From Neoalteromonas arenosi (GTDB taxonomy: Bacteria > Pseudomonadota > Gammaproteobacteria > Enterobacterales > Alteromonadaceae): a stretch of DNA of 64,000 nucleotides. The stretch is taken from contig NZ_JAUCBP010000011.1 in the NCBI RefSeq assembly GCF_030362855.1, forward strand, positions 1-64,000. Direction: 5' to 3'. Below, in pieces: positions 28,778 to 38,315 of the stretch. The notes beneath the pieces were generated by a model. That model had not been told where the DNA came from, made no database searches, and saw only the letters and a program-made list of their open reading frames with translations. A program made the position numbers and the translations under genes. Each line of letters opens with the position of its first letter. The first letter of the stretch is position 1.

Positions 28778-30187
28778 TGAAACGCCGAAGTACTTAACAG
28801 CGACAGTGTTAACAAAAATCACAAGTAATATAACCGGAATAAAAGTACCCACTGATATATCTACGTAACGCTCAAAGAATGAACCTTTGTACTTCGGTGC
28901 ACCTTGATCTAATTCAGCATTAAAATTGTGTTTTTTCCAGCGGTAGATAACGAAAATACAAATCAACAAACCATTTAACGGCAATATGGTGTCGTAGAAG
29001 ACATCGTAAACCACATCAAAGAATGACTTGGTTGAGTCTGCGTATGAGGTAAACTCGGTGAAAAACTTCACCATGCCAAATGATAGCGCGCAAAATACCG
29101 CTAATAACGCTAATAATAATCCTAAAATACCCAGTGCGGCTTTGCGTGATACGCCCTTTTCATCAATCAGTGCCGCCACTGGCACCTCAAAAATTGAGAC
29201 GATTGAAGTAATAGCCGCAAAGAAAACTAACAGGAAGAATACGCTGGCGACAATACTCGCGCCGACATAACCTAAGGTCGCTTGCAAGGCCAAAAAGATT
29301 TTCGGCAAGAAAGTGAAAATCATACTGATCGATGAATCACTTAATTTAGAGGGGTCGATGTCTGGGTCGAACGAGAAAATAGCCGGTAGGATCATCAAAC
29401 CGGCCACAAAGGCTACTGCTGTATCGGTCAAGGCTACTAACTTGGCAGAACCCGGGATATCGGCACGGCGGTTAATGTAACTACCATAGGTGATCATGAT
29501 CCCCATCCCTAGCGATAAGGAAAAGAATGCCTGTGAAAGCGCACCATTGACCACCGCCGCATCAATCTTGCTAAAGTCCGGTATAAGGTAATACTCAACT
29601 CCCGCCATTGCGTTTTCGCGCGTCAACACGAACACAACTAAAGCCAGTAACATTACGAACAATGCCGGCATCATGAGTTTTGCCGCTTTTTCAATCCCTT
29701 GGCGAACACCGCCTTGTAGGATACAATACACAATGGCAAGAACCGCCACCATGTAAATAAAGATAGTTTCACTCGTTATAAACTGACCAAAAGTATTCGG
29801 GTCGGCGAGCTGTTCTAAGTTACCGCTTGCAGATTCGAACAAATATCCAAAGATCCACACCGTAATAACCAGATAAAACACGGCGATCATAAATGGGGTG
29901 ATGATGGATAGCCAACCGGCGATTTTCCACTGCCAAGCACCGCCAGTGAGTTTTGAGTATGCGCCTAGTGGATCCTTACCCGCATGACGTCCCACTGACA
30001 TCTCAGCTAGCATCACAGGCAAACAGATTAGAAATACAAACAATGCGTACATTAATAAGAATGCACCGCCACCGTTTTTAGCCGCACCAACCGGAAACCC
30101 AACTAAGTTACCAATACCTACTGCAGAGCCTGCCGCGGCGAGAATAAACCCAATACGTGAGCCAAACTCCTCTCTAGAACCGGCCAT
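28766..30187 (-). CDS. Sodium-dependent transporter, NSS/SNF family
   Basis: Inner-membrane Na+ symporter of the neurotransmitter:sodium symporter family, 473 residues with about eleven to twelve helices. The conserved first helix GSRIGFILAAAGSAVGIGNLVGFP is present, with the Na+-binding Gly/Asn region, and LSLGMGIMITYGSY in helix 6. Bacterial members import amino acids or osmolytes; the substrate cannot be told from sequence. Confidence 0.93.
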   Translation of the reverse strand: MAGSREEFGSRIGFILAAAGSAVGIGNLVGFPVGAAKNGGGAFLLMYALFVFLICLPVMLAEMSVGRHAGKDPLGAYSKLTGGAWQWKIAGWLSIITPFMIAVFYLVITVWIFGYLFESASGNLEQLADPNTFGQFITSETIFIYMVAVLAIVYCILQGGVRQGIEKAAKLMMPALFVMLLALVVFVLTRENAMAGVEYYLIPDFSKIDAAVVNGALSQAFFSLSLGMGIMITYGSYINRRADIPGSAKLVALTDTAVAFVAGLMILPAIFSFDPDIDPSKLSDSSISMIFTFLPKIFLALQATLGYVGASIVASVFFLLVFFAAITSIVSIFEVPVAALIDEKGVSRKAALGILGLLLALLAVFCALSFGMVKFFTEFTSYADSTKSFFDVVYDVFYDTILPLNGLLICIFVIYRWKKHNFNAELDQGAPKYKGSFFERYVDISVGTFIPVILLVIFVNTVAVKYFGVSLFS

Positions 30188-30288
30188 ATCCCTTTCCTCT
30201 TGTCGTTTTATTATTGTTATGCGCCCGCTTTATTGAGCAGGCTATTATTTCTGCGCTCATGGTATCAGTAGTTGAAGGCACTGCCTAG

Positions 30289-30332
30289 AGGCGCCCCTGA
30301 CCGATAAGACCAGTCAGCTAAATTAGGCGCCT
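30289..30332. repeat. Nested inverted repeats downstream of the SDR gene
   Basis: An outer pair AGGCGCC (30289-30295) / GGCGCCT (30326-30332) encloses an inner pair CTGAC (30297-30301) / GTCAG (30313-30317). The structure lies 5 nt past the SDR stop and may act as a terminator or RNA-stabilising fold; no T-run follows on the minus strand. Confidence 0.5.
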
Positions 30333-30337
30333 GTTAT

Positions 30338-31072
30338 CTACCAGGGGATGGGTTCACCCTGCCAATCGATGTAGTGAGGACCTCGCTCTACGGTCAATTC
30401 AGGCAATATAGTTAGTAGCTGCTTGGCAGTGAACGCGGGGGTAAACAGTTTTTCAGGCTTGACGTTGGCTTGGAATGGCTCTGACAGTGGCGTATCAACG
30501 GTACCGGGGTGGTAACTAACCAATACCGCTTGTTTCAAACGTCGTTGTAGTTCTACAGCCGCGGTCTTGACTAGCATATTAAGTGCTGCCTTACTCATCC
30601 TGTAACTATACCAACCACCTAGGCGGTTATCGCTAATACTGCCGACTCGGGCACTAAACACAACCCACTCCGCACGCTGTTTGACCAATAACTGTGGTGC
30701 ATACTTCAACCAATTGGCATTGCTGGCAGTGTTTACCGTAAACACCTGCATTAAAGCGTTAATGTCGATATCTTCAAGGCGCTTTTCCGGGTGGAATTGC
30801 TCCGAGTGTAATACACCAATGGTGCTTATCACACGGTTGAATAAAACGCCCTGCTCGCGCCACTGACTCACCTGCTCTGCCACGGCGTCAGCATCTGTGC
30901 TGTCCAGCTCAATCCAGTCAGCAAGGCTCACGTCAGTGATTGCATCACTGCGTTGTGACCGAGAAACGACATAGAGATGTGCGCTCGGATCATTCGCACT
31001 GGTTTGGCGGATAAGTTCGGTGGCAATTGCACTACCGCCACCAATAATTAGTATATTGTCAGTTTCACTCAT
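30338..31072 (-). CDS. Short-chain dehydrogenase/reductase
   Basis: Classical SDR of 244 residues: nucleotide loop GGGSAIATELI, NTASNANW, the catalytic Ser in FSARVGSISDN, and YRMSK as the Tyr-x3-Lys pair. Substrate unknown; similar to proteins named CsgA-like or C-factor. Its ATG overlaps the stop of the DCC-family gene (TAATG). Confidence 0.9.
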   Translation of the reverse strand: MSETDNILIIGGGSAIATELIRQTSANDPSAHLYVVSRSQRSDAITDVSLADWIELDSTDADAVAEQVSQWREQGVLFNRVISTIGVLHSEQFHPEKRLEDIDINALMQVFTVNTASNANWLKYAPQLLVKQRAEWVVFSARVGSISDNRLGGWYSYRMSKAALNMLVKTAAVELQRRLKQAVLVSYHPGTVDTPLSEPFQANVKPEKLFTPAFTAKQLLTILPELTVERGPHYIDWQGEPIPW

Positions 31073-31470
31073 TAATTCTTCTCATTTATCTGGCAACTGC
31101 CCGAATCGCAGCGCTCTTTACCTGTAAGCCAATAACTTATGCGATGACGATGCTTAGCAAATACGATGTATAGTCGATCAGCTAGCGGCTTAATCAGTGG
31201 CCAGCGCAAAGGCGCGTACAGCCAACCCTTGCCCACTAATCTCCATGCGGTATAGGTCACATCGAGACCCGTTAACATCTGGCCATTACTCCAGCGACCA
31301 TGGATCCGAGCAGCACATGCCTCGCTATCGAGTTCCGGGTATTCGACAGCAAAACTGGGGTGATTAATGTCCACAAACGCAAGTTTGTTTTCGGTATTGC
31401 GTTTCATCAAATGGCGCATTTCTGTCATACACAATGGACATCCACCGTCGTAAAACACCGTAAACTGCAT
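31072..31470 (-). CDS. DCC-family thiol-disulfide oxidoreductase (DUF393)
   Basis: Small protein of 132 residues with the family signature FYDGGCPLC near the N-terminus; the CxxC is the presumed redox pair. I start at the ATG at 31470, with GGAG about 11 nt upstream; a longer frame to 31530 would add a hydrophobic leader not seen in the family. It is translationally coupled to the SDR gene and divergent from msrA. Confidence 0.85.
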   Translation of the reverse strand: MQFTVFYDGGCPLCMTEMRHLMKRNTENKLAFVDINHPSFAVEYPELDSEACAARIHGRWSNGQMLTGLDVTYTAWRLVGKGWLYAPLRWPLIKPLADRLYIVFAKHRHRISYWLTGKERCDSGSCQINEKN

Positions 31471-31597
31471 GCCGACTAAATCTCCTTTCAGGATGAACAA
31501 ATTAATAGTTATTACGTAGAACCAATACAACTGGATGACTTGTAAATTTGCGTTACGCTACCCACATGTAAGGCAGAACGAATTTGAGACGAAAAGT

Positions 31598-32134
31598 ATG
31601 GCGAATATAGAACAAGCAACACTGGCTGGCGGGTGCTTTTGGTGCCTTGAGTCGGCGTTTAATAGCATAAATGGGGTTGAAAGTGCGTTTTCTGGCTACG
31701 CTGGTGGCCATGTGGACAACCCAACCTATGAGCAGGTATGCGGCGGTGAAACTGGTCACGCAGAGGTAGTGAGGGTCAACTTCGATAGCGACGTAATAAG
31801 CTATCGCAGTATTCTGGAAATATTCTTTGCCTTACACGATCCGACTCAACTTAATCGCCAAGGTAACGATGTCGGAAGCCAGTATCGCAGTGCCGTATTT
31901 TATCACTCGGCTGAACAACAAGAGCAGGCGCAAGCCATCATAGCCGAAATCGAAGCACAACAGATTTGGCCTAACCCAGTGGTCACCGAAGTTGTGCCCT
32001 TGTCGAATTATTCACAGGCTGAGGATTATCACCAAGATTACTTCAACAACAATCCGCAAAACACCTATTGCAATATGGTGGTCGCGCCCAAACTGGCGAA
32101 GTTTAAAAAAACCTTTGCCGACAATTTAAAGTAG
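31598..32134 (+). CDS. msrA: Peptide methionine-(S)-S-oxide reductase MsrA
   Basis: Repairs oxidised methionine using thioredoxin. The catalytic GGCFWCLE is near the N-terminus, then GYAGGHVDNPTYEQVCGGETGHAE and QYRSAVFYHS. Start is the ATG at 31598 (178 residues), the usual family beginning; an upstream in-frame start at 31535 would add an unrelated extension. The stop abuts the facing lipoprotein stop. Confidence 0.96.
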   Translation: MANIEQATLAGGCFWCLESAFNSINGVESAFSGYAGGHVDNPTYEQVCGGETGHAEVVRVNFDSDVISYRSILEIFFALHDPTQLNRQGNDVGSQYRSAVFYHSAEQQEQAQAIIAEIEAQQIWPNPVVTEVVPLSNYSQAEDYHQDYFNNNPQNTYCNMVVAPKLAKFKKTFADNLK

Positions 32135-33361
32135 TTAGTCGCTCTGCGTTATGGCGGAGGCTTCCTTCGCCTGAAAATACGGGCGCAGCCACTCTGGTTG
32201 TAAAGTGAGCTTGAACATTAATGGCGCCATTGCCTCGTAGCGTTGTCGATTAGATTCACATTGAATGTTCTTATGATAATTGCGCTTCCAAGGATCGTTG
32301 ATAAGCCATACATCAGCACCCACAACTGCAACACCTTCCAATGACGCGTTATCCATCTTCTCAAATGGTTTACACTGAGGATCATCACTTAAACTCGGAG
32401 CTAAAAATACTAAATCGATTATTTGCGTCGGTTGTTGCTTAGCAAGATCAATAAACCACAATTGTTCATCATTGCGCGCCGCGGCGATCAATAAACCTGG
32501 ATGACTACCCGCTAAAGGCAAGTAGTCCATCCCGTTGATCGGGTGGTTACCCGCTGTGAAAGAGGGCACATCCAATTGCGGGTCAGTGACTGCTGCAAAA
32601 TCGGTCGTTTGCCAAAACTGTGCATCAATAACGACAGAAAAAATTCGCGGCTGGCCTCTCGAATCTTTTTCTAAACCTAGATACAGGGTGCGCTCAGGTC
32701 CAAACGCCATCCCTTCAATACCATCATTCGGAAAGTCGCCAACCGCATACTCTAGTGGGTACTGAATAGGTCTCACGTGGGTTACACGCAGATTATCTTC
32801 CGACTTTACCACTTTCACTAATAAGGTCGGATACGCCGTCGAACCCGTGTTTTCATAACGCTGCTGACAGCGCGTTGACATCGCCCCGCTGCGTGTTGCG
32901 TCTTCCGTCACAAGAATAAAGACGTTGGGATCATCTGGGTCTACCACCAGCGCTTCATAATCGGGTTCGTCGGATAAATACTGTGCAAAACAGCTACGTC
33001 GAACACGTGACGCTAACGTCATCGGTCCATACACGTCAGTTATGGTCATAGACACTGGGTCAATTGCATGGATACGACGGCGTTGAATGGGCAATGCACT
33101 TGCATCTGAGACAGTTAGCAGTTGGTTATTGTGAAACACGAGGCCTGAGGTTTGTGGGTCTGGCATCACTGCACCGTTTATATCCACAATCCATTGTCCC
33201 TCAAGTTCTACTAAAGGGTTATTACTACCGCCGTCAGCTTCATTCGTCATTTGCTCGGCAGGCGAACATGCGGTAAGTAGCGAAATCAATGTAACAAAGA
33301 TCAAACCACGCGCACACACAGTGCGGGATTGACTCGCTAGAAAGGTAACTACTTTTTTCAC
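32135..33361 (-). CDS. Predicted lipoprotein, beta-propeller/esterase-like
   Basis: A 408-residue protein with a lipoprotein signal (LISLLTAC, Cys near residue 32). The mature region has repeated short strands and motifs such as SGLVFHNNQLLTVSDAS, YEALVVDPDDPNVFILVTED, GIEGMAFGPERTLYLGLE and DNASLEGVAVVG. These resemble phytase-like or SdiA-regulated six-bladed propellers, but I cannot name the family with certainty. Confidence 0.78.
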   Translation of the reverse strand: MKKVVTFLASQSRTVCARGLIFVTLISLLTACSPAEQMTNEADGGSNNPLVELEGQWIVDINGAVMPDPQTSGLVFHNNQLLTVSDASALPIQRRRIHAIDPVSMTITDVYGPMTLASRVRRSCFAQYLSDEPDYEALVVDPDDPNVFILVTEDATRSGAMSTRCQQRYENTGSTAYPTLLVKVVKSEDNLRVTHVRPIQYPLEYAVGDFPNDGIEGMAFGPERTLYLGLEKDSRGQPRIFSVVIDAQFWQTTDFAAVTDPQLDVPSFTAGNHPINGMDYLPLAGSHPGLLIAAARNDEQLWFIDLAKQQPTQIIDLVFLAPSLSDDPQCKPFEKMDNASLEGVAVVGADVWLINDPWKRNYHKNIQCESNRQRYEAMAPLMFKLTLQPEWLRPYFQAKEASAITQSD

Positions 33362-33512
33362 CGCTTTTAAATTCCTGTCATAACTGAATTTCCCGCGCGT
33401 ATCATAATCACAAATCGAAGAATGTGCAGCACCATTCGTTCAGATTTAGATATTTTGCGATTTACATAACCACTGATAGACTTTCGCAACAGTCGTTGAA
33501 AATGAGTTTAAC

Positions 33513-35438
33513 TTGTCGAGTATTAACACCGTTTCCAATCCCAATATTGACCAAGTACCACAAGTTCTTGCCGGCCCCATGTTACGCCGCACTGACAATG
33601 AGCAAATGGTACTTTGGCTCGCTACAAAACGGCCTTTGCAATTCACGGTTAAATTGCGCCGCGCTAATCAAGGCGAGGACTGGCAAACATTTGATAAAGA
33701 CGCCAACTTATCTCAGCACACCGTCACCATAGGTGAGCACGCACATGTGCACTTATTGCATATACAGCAAGCAGATTTACTCGAAGCAGGTAGTCGCTAT
33801 CAGTATCAAATTACGAGTAACGATAAAGACCTAAATGGTGAGTTAATTCCCACAGACATGTACTTTGAAGGGAGCGATTGCTTCTCGTTCACCTACAATT
33901 CTACGTTAACTAATGTGATTCACGGTTCATGTCGCAAGCCTCATTTTGCCGGCGATGATGCGCTTCCCCAGGTCGATGCACTGTTGCGCAGTGATGATCC
34001 CAATGTTCGGCCTGATTTGCTGATCATGAGTGGTGACCAAGTCTATGTAGATGATGTGGCAGGACCAACACTGAATGCCATTCGACAGGTAATAAAGCTA
34101 TTAGGATTGTTCGAAGAGACACTCGAAGATGCCACCCTCACGCATAGTAGCGAGCTACATGACTCGCCAATGGGCTACTACAAACGCGAACAAATTTTAC
34201 CTAAGACTGACACCAATAGTGTGCTCGCAGGTCTGTTTTTCAAAGCGAAACGCAAACCCATTTTTACGTCAGTGAATGCCAAAAACCACCTCATTGCAGC
34301 CAGTGAAATCTTTGCCATGTATTTTCTGGTGTGGTCACCGGTCTTGTGGCGCTTTGTTGATTTAACCAGGCCCGCATCGGTCGATCTAACCTTTGAGCAG
34401 CTGTACGCCACAGAGCTCGAGCATATCGAACAGTTTGTCAGTAGTTTACCCGCTACGGCGCGAATGTTTGCACAAGTGCCCACCTACATGATTTTTGACG
34501 ATCACGACGTCACTGATGATTGGAATCTCACCCGCGCTTGGGAAGAAGCTGTGTACAACCATCCATTATCCAAACGCATGGTCGGCAATGCCTTGTTAGG
34601 CTATTGGCTGTGTCAAGGTTGGGCCAATGCACCCGAGGTATTCACCACTCTACAAGAGCAAGTACAGCGCAGTTTTTCCAAGCAAGGGATCAATGAGCAT
34701 GACGAGTTGGTCGAAATGTTGTTTGAGTGGGACGAGTGGCAATATCACTTAGAAACGTCGCCACCTGTGTATGTAATGGATACCCGCACCCAGCGTTGGC
34801 GCAGTGAGTCAAATCCAGATAAGCCATCGGGATTATTGGACTGGGAAGCGCTGTGTGAGTTTCAGCAAACCATTTTAGGTAAACCTTCAGTAATCGTTAT
34901 CTCGGCGGCACCTATTTACGGCTTAAAATTTATTGAAGCCGTACAAAAAGTATTTACCTTTTTCGGGGCTGCGCTGATGGTCGATGCGGAGAACTGGATG
35001 GCACATAAAGGCACCGCCGAGGTCATTCTAAATATATTTCGGCATTATAAAACACCGCCACTGTTTGTGATCTTGAGCGGCGATGTACACTACTCTTTCG
35101 TATACGATGTCACTACTCGATTTAGGCGCCACAGTCCCAAAATCCTGCAATTTACCAGTAGTGGTTTTAAAAACGCATTCCCTCCAGGGTTATTAAAATG
35201 GTTCGAGCGCTGCAATCGCTTGTTTTATTCCAAACGGTCACCACTTAACTGGTTTACGCGACGACGCAACATGCGTATTGACGAACGTGATCCAGAACCC
35301 AACCACAGGGATATCACCATGGGTAACGTGGTGAATGCTCCAGCGATTGGTTTGTTAGTACTCGACGATAAGGGCGAGCCCACTGATTGCAGTGTGATAC
35401 TGGCCGACGGCAAGCGCATCCAATTCATTCAAGACTAA
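33513..35438 (+). CDS. PhoD-like metallophosphatase without signal peptide
   Basis: A 641-residue protein of the alkaline phosphatase D/metallophosphatase group. Metal-binding motifs are GSCRKP, MSGDQVYVDD, IFDDHDVTDDWN and LSGDVHYS. Known PhoD proteins are Tat-exported, but there is no twin-arginine or Sec signal here, suggesting a cytoplasmic enzyme. The start is a TTG at 33513; the ATG at 33502 is in another frame. fldB and CLCA_X genes follow closely. Confidence 0.85.
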   Translation: MSSINTVSNPNIDQVPQVLAGPMLRRTDNEQMVLWLATKRPLQFTVKLRRANQGEDWQTFDKDANLSQHTVTIGEHAHVHLLHIQQADLLEAGSRYQYQITSNDKDLNGELIPTDMYFEGSDCFSFTYNSTLTNVIHGSCRKPHFAGDDALPQVDALLRSDDPNVRPDLLIMSGDQVYVDDVAGPTLNAIRQVIKLLGLFEETLEDATLTHSSELHDSPMGYYKREQILPKTDTNSVLAGLFFKAKRKPIFTSVNAKNHLIAASEIFAMYFLVWSPVLWRFVDLTRPASVDLTFEQLYATELEHIEQFVSSLPATARMFAQVPTYMIFDDHDVTDDWNLTRAWEEAVYNHPLSKRMVGNALLGYWLCQGWANAPEVFTTLQEQVQRSFSKQGINEHDELVEMLFEWDEWQYHLETSPPVYVMDTRTQRWRSESNPDKPSGLLDWEALCEFQQTILGKPSVIVISAAPIYGLKFIEAVQKVFTFFGAALMVDAENWMAHKGTAEVILNIFRHYKTPPLFVILSGDVHYSFVYDVTTRFRRHSPKILQFTSSGFKNAFPPGLLKWFERCNRLFYSKRSPLNWFTRRRNMRIDERDPEPNHRDITMGNVVNAPAIGLLVLDDKGEPTDCSVILADGKRIQFIQD

Positions 35439-35454
35439 TTAACAACTGAGAGTT

Positions 35455-35997
35455 ATGAGCGAAGAGACCTTTAAAATCGGATTGTTCTATGGTTCAACGA
35501 CGTGCTACACCGAAATGGCCGCGGAAAAAATCCAGCAGCAAATGAACGAGTTATTCGGCTTCGAGTGTGTCGACTTATACAACATTAAAGATACCGGTTT
35601 ACATCAAACCGCTGAATACGATGTACTTATTTTAGGGATCTCTACGTGGGATTTTGGTGAAATTCAAGAAGACTGGGAATCCCAGTGGCAAGATATTCGC
35701 GGTCTGCATCTTGAAGGCAAAATTGTTGCACTTTATGGCTTAGGTGATCAAATGGGCTATGCAGACTGGTTTCAAGATGCCCTAGGGATGTTGCACGATG
35801 AAGTGCTCGCTAGACAAGCTAGCGTTATCGGCTACTGGCCGAACGACGGTTATGAATTTACTGCGAGTAAAGCACTGACTGACGATCAATCTCACTTTGT
35901 CGGTTTATCTTTGGATGATGAAAATCAGTACGATCTTACCGATGTTCGGATTGCTCAGTGGTGCCAACAGTTGCTTGAGGAACTGAGCGACGCCTGA
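35455..35997 (+). CDS. fldB: Flavodoxin FldB
   Basis: FMN-binding electron carrier of 180 residues. The phosphate loop [18 protein letters not shown], the isoalloxazine-binding [14 protein letters not shown] and [24 protein letters not shown] are nearly those of E. coli FldB, which separates it from FldA. The start ATG follows GAGAGTT. It lies 16 nt after the PhoD-like gene and 19 nt before the CLCA_X gene. Confidence 0.95.
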   Translation: MSEETFKIGLFYGSTTCYTEMAAEKIQQQMNELFGFECVDLYNIKDTGLHQTAEYDVLILGISTWDFGEIQEDWESQWQDIRGLHLEGKIVALYGLGDQMGYADWFQDALGMLHDEVLARQASVIGYWPNDGYEFTASKALTDDQSHFVGLSLDDENQYDLTDVRIAQWCQQLLEELSDA

Positions 35998-36016
35998 ACA
36001 ATGAAGGTTTCCTTTA

Positions 36017-36799
36017 ATGAGTCGCCTGCATAAACCCTATTTTCGCAACGGTGATAATCATCGAGCAGGTGCCGATGTGTCGTTTAGCGATGTACGTAAA
36101 GTATTTGGATTTCGCAGTATCGAGATAGGGCGTTGGGTAACCAAAGAAGAACAGCAGCTAGCCGCTAATCTGTTCTTTGATGCGCTCTGTGACCTAGCCG
36201 ATATCTTACAGGTACCGACACCTGTCATATCGTTAAATGGCAATTTATCCCTCGCCTTCGGCAAGGGGGGAAATAAATACGCCAGTGCCCATTACAATGC
36301 CAGTATTCGACAACTAGCACTGGCTAAAAACGCTGGTGGTGGAGCACTTGCCCACGAATGGTTTCACGCGTTCGATCACTACATTGCCAGTAAAGCTTTT
36401 GTGCAACCCAAGCGCTTAGATTTTGCCTCTTCACTGTGGTTAGCAGAGGCTCGGGCTCGGGAACACCCACTCAATGAGCGTCTTTTCAGTATTTTTGAAA
36501 GTATGTTCTTGGCTGAAGATTTAGTCTCAATGAGCCCGCTTATGCAGCGCAGTGTTCATATCGACAAAGCCATGGGCGGCTATTACTTCGCTCAGCCTCC
36601 CGAAGTAGCAGCACGCGCTTTTGAGGCAGTGCTGCAAAATCACACAATAAAGAATCAGTTTTTAGTTTCGGGCACTAAACAGTCTAATGAAGCGCAGCTA
36701 GGCGCATACCCTGATAAGGCAGAACAACAGGCACTCAACCAACGCCTTGGTGATTATTTCAGTTTGCTCGGTCGTGCGGTCGACGCCAAACACGCCTAA
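36017..36799 (+). CDS. CLCA_X family protein (putative zinc peptidase fold)
   Basis: A 260-residue cytoplasmic protein I associate with the CLCA_X family. It holds HEWFHAFDHY, an HExxH zincin-like motif (residues about 115-119), preceded by LALAKNAGGGALA. Function is not known; the motif suggests a metallopeptidase. Located just after fldB on the same strand. Confidence 0.82.
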   Translation: MSRLHKPYFRNGDNHRAGADVSFSDVRKVFGFRSIEIGRWVTKEEQQLAANLFFDALCDLADILQVPTPVISLNGNLSLAFGKGGNKYASAHYNASIRQLALAKNAGGGALAHEWFHAFDHYIASKAFVQPKRLDFASSLWLAEARAREHPLNERLFSIFESMFLAEDLVSMSPLMQRSVHIDKAMGGYYFAQPPEVAARAFEAVLQNHTIKNQFLVSGTKQSNEAQLGAYPDKAEQQALNQRLGDYFSLLGRAVDAKHA

Positions 36800-36921
36800 A
36801 CGTTTCCCCGTTCGTCCCAAGATCCGGCTGTTTTTGCGAAAAGATCGCACCAAGGACTATTCATTTTGAATTCAAACGTTATACTAGAGCGTCTAGTAAA
36901 CGTAACAAGAATGCTAAAGAT

Positions 36922-37326
36922 ATGAAAAGAAAAAAGCATACCTCTGGTGATGACGACGCCCAGATCGATATGACACCGATGCTCGATATCGTGTTCATTA
37001 TGTTGATCTTCTTTATCGTGACTACGTCGTTCGTTAAAGAGAAGGGTTTAGAGGTTAATCGTCCTAAAGACAACCAAAATGTTACAAAACCGAGTAAAGC
37101 TCTCTCAATTCAGATTGATGAGTTTGGCAAAATTCGTATGAACGGCCGTGATGTTGATATCCGCCGTGTTGTAGCAAACATTCAAACCTACTTAGCGGAA
37201 AACATTACTGACGCCGCAGCTATCCAGGCGCATGCAGATACTGAGCATGGCATTGTGGTTGAAGTAATGAACCAAGCCAAAGAAGCAGGTATTGAAAAAG
37301 TATCGGTATTGGTAAAAGGCCAATAG
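36922..37326 (+). CDS. exbD: ExbD/TolR-family biopolymer transport protein
   Basis: A 134-residue protein with one N-terminal transmembrane helix preceded by the conserved DMTPMLDIVFIMLIFFIV; the Asp in the helix is the proton-path residue of ExbD/TolR. The periplasmic domain follows. Normally it works with ExbB and TonB to power outer-membrane receptors, but no exbB or tonB flanks it. TATACT upstream (about 36881) could be its -10. Confidence 0.93.
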   Translation: MKRKKHTSGDDDAQIDMTPMLDIVFIMLIFFIVTTSFVKEKGLEVNRPKDNQNVTKPSKALSIQIDEFGKIRMNGRDVDIRRVVANIQTYLAENITDAAAIQAHADTEHGIVVEVMNQAKEAGIEKVSVLVKGQ

Positions 37327-37340
37327 CGATAAATTGGATT

Positions 37341-37369
37341 AAAAAAACCGAGCGCTGCTCGGTTTTTTT
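37341..37369. terminator. Bidirectional intrinsic terminator
   Basis: AAAAAAACCGAGC, loop GCT, GCTCGGTTTTTTT. It separates exbD from the facing ygjV-like gene. Confidence 0.9.
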
Positions 37370-37396
37370 ATACCCGTAACTTAAACGCAGATTTCG

Positions 37397-37927
37397 CTAC
37401 TGCTGAATTTTAGGGTAATTAGCGGTACTGGCCGTGCGACGCTCCTGCCACAATTTGAGACCAATGCTGAACAAGTTGCTCACGTTAAACACACTGCCAA
37501 AGATACTACCGACCGAAATTGCATAAATCAGGCCTAAGACTTCAGCCAGCACAAACCAGCGCCGGATCTGATTCGCGTCTTGTAAAACAATAGAGCCAAC
37601 GGTAAAAATTAACGAGCTTGCATAAGCAACCAAGATCATCAAGCCGTGATGCATAACAAAGAGTTCGTACAACAAAAAGCCGATGTTTAACGCAACAAAT
37701 GCGTATAAAACGCCGACCTGGCGATAACGCATCGCGATTAGATTGCGAATACATGCCAATAAGCAACCAATCCCTGCAGCCATCGCGCCCAACATAAAAA
37801 AGTGAGCACTTACACTCGCCAAAGCTAAAGCAGAAATAAAGCGATAACGATTGATATCGTTTTGCCGGTAACCAATAAAGTTGAGTATGACCGCGAGTGC
37901 ACCAAAGGCCTCGGCGACAATTAACAT
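37397..37927 (-). CDS. ygjV: YgjV-family inner-membrane protein
   Basis: A 176-residue protein with about six transmembrane helices, similar to the Imp-YgjV family (GALAVILNFIGYRQND and RNLIAMRYR). Function unknown. Last of a four-gene minus-strand run (NAD(P)-binding protein, trmN, unknown, ygjV). Confidence 0.85.
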   Translation of the reverse strand: MLIVAEAFGALAVILNFIGYRQNDINRYRFISALALASVSAHFFMLGAMAAGIGCLLACIRNLIAMRYRQVGVLYAFVALNIGFLLYELFVMHHGLMILVAYASSLIFTVGSIVLQDANQIRRWFVLAEVLGLIYAISVGSIFGSVFNVSNLFSIGLKLWQERRTASTANYPKIQQ

Positions 37928-37936
37928 AGTTTCCCC

Positions 37937-38302
37937 TTAATGATTGGAGGGACTGAAGGTCGATTTGCCACGCATCAATTCGCGAGCGACGCGGTTAACC
38001 CCATTGATGTGATCGGCAGGTCGCGCTAATAAGCGAAACTGACTGCCCTGGTAATCAGCCAGCACCACTGCATATGCGGGCATCTGTTCTAACTCAAGTC
38101 CCAGAGGCTCAAAAAGCGGCACATCATACTTACCTAGTTGCAAGATTTGTAGGTTTTGTTGCTGAAATTTTACCGTTTTATAAGCGACGGGGTTGGGGAT
38201 CTGCGCATAGACTTCAAACATGGGTACATTAAATGGCACCCCCATCCACACATATTCTAAAACATCAATATAATCAGTTAGCGCTTTCACACTATCAGTC
38301 AT
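37937..38302 (-). CDS. Hypothetical protein, weakly CheW-like
   Basis: A 121-residue soluble protein I cannot assign. The spacing of AQIPNPVAYKTVKF, LQILQLGKYDVPLFEPLGLE and AYAVVLADYQGSQFRLLARPADHI is loosely reminiscent of a CheW-type beta-barrel, but the match is weak. It starts 13 nt after trmN and ends 9 nt before ygjV. Confidence 0.7.
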   Translation of the reverse strand: MTDSVKALTDYIDVLEYVWMGVPFNVPMFEVYAQIPNPVAYKTVKFQQQNLQILQLGKYDVPLFEPLGLELEQMPAYAVVLADYQGSQFRLLARPADHINGVNRVARELMRGKSTFSPSNH

Positions 38303-38315
38303 ACCTATTCACCGC

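Noticed and set aside
33424-33732. Frame starting with the ATG at 33502 or earlier, before the PhoD-like gene
   Set aside because: It is in a different frame from the metal-motif protein and ends inside it.
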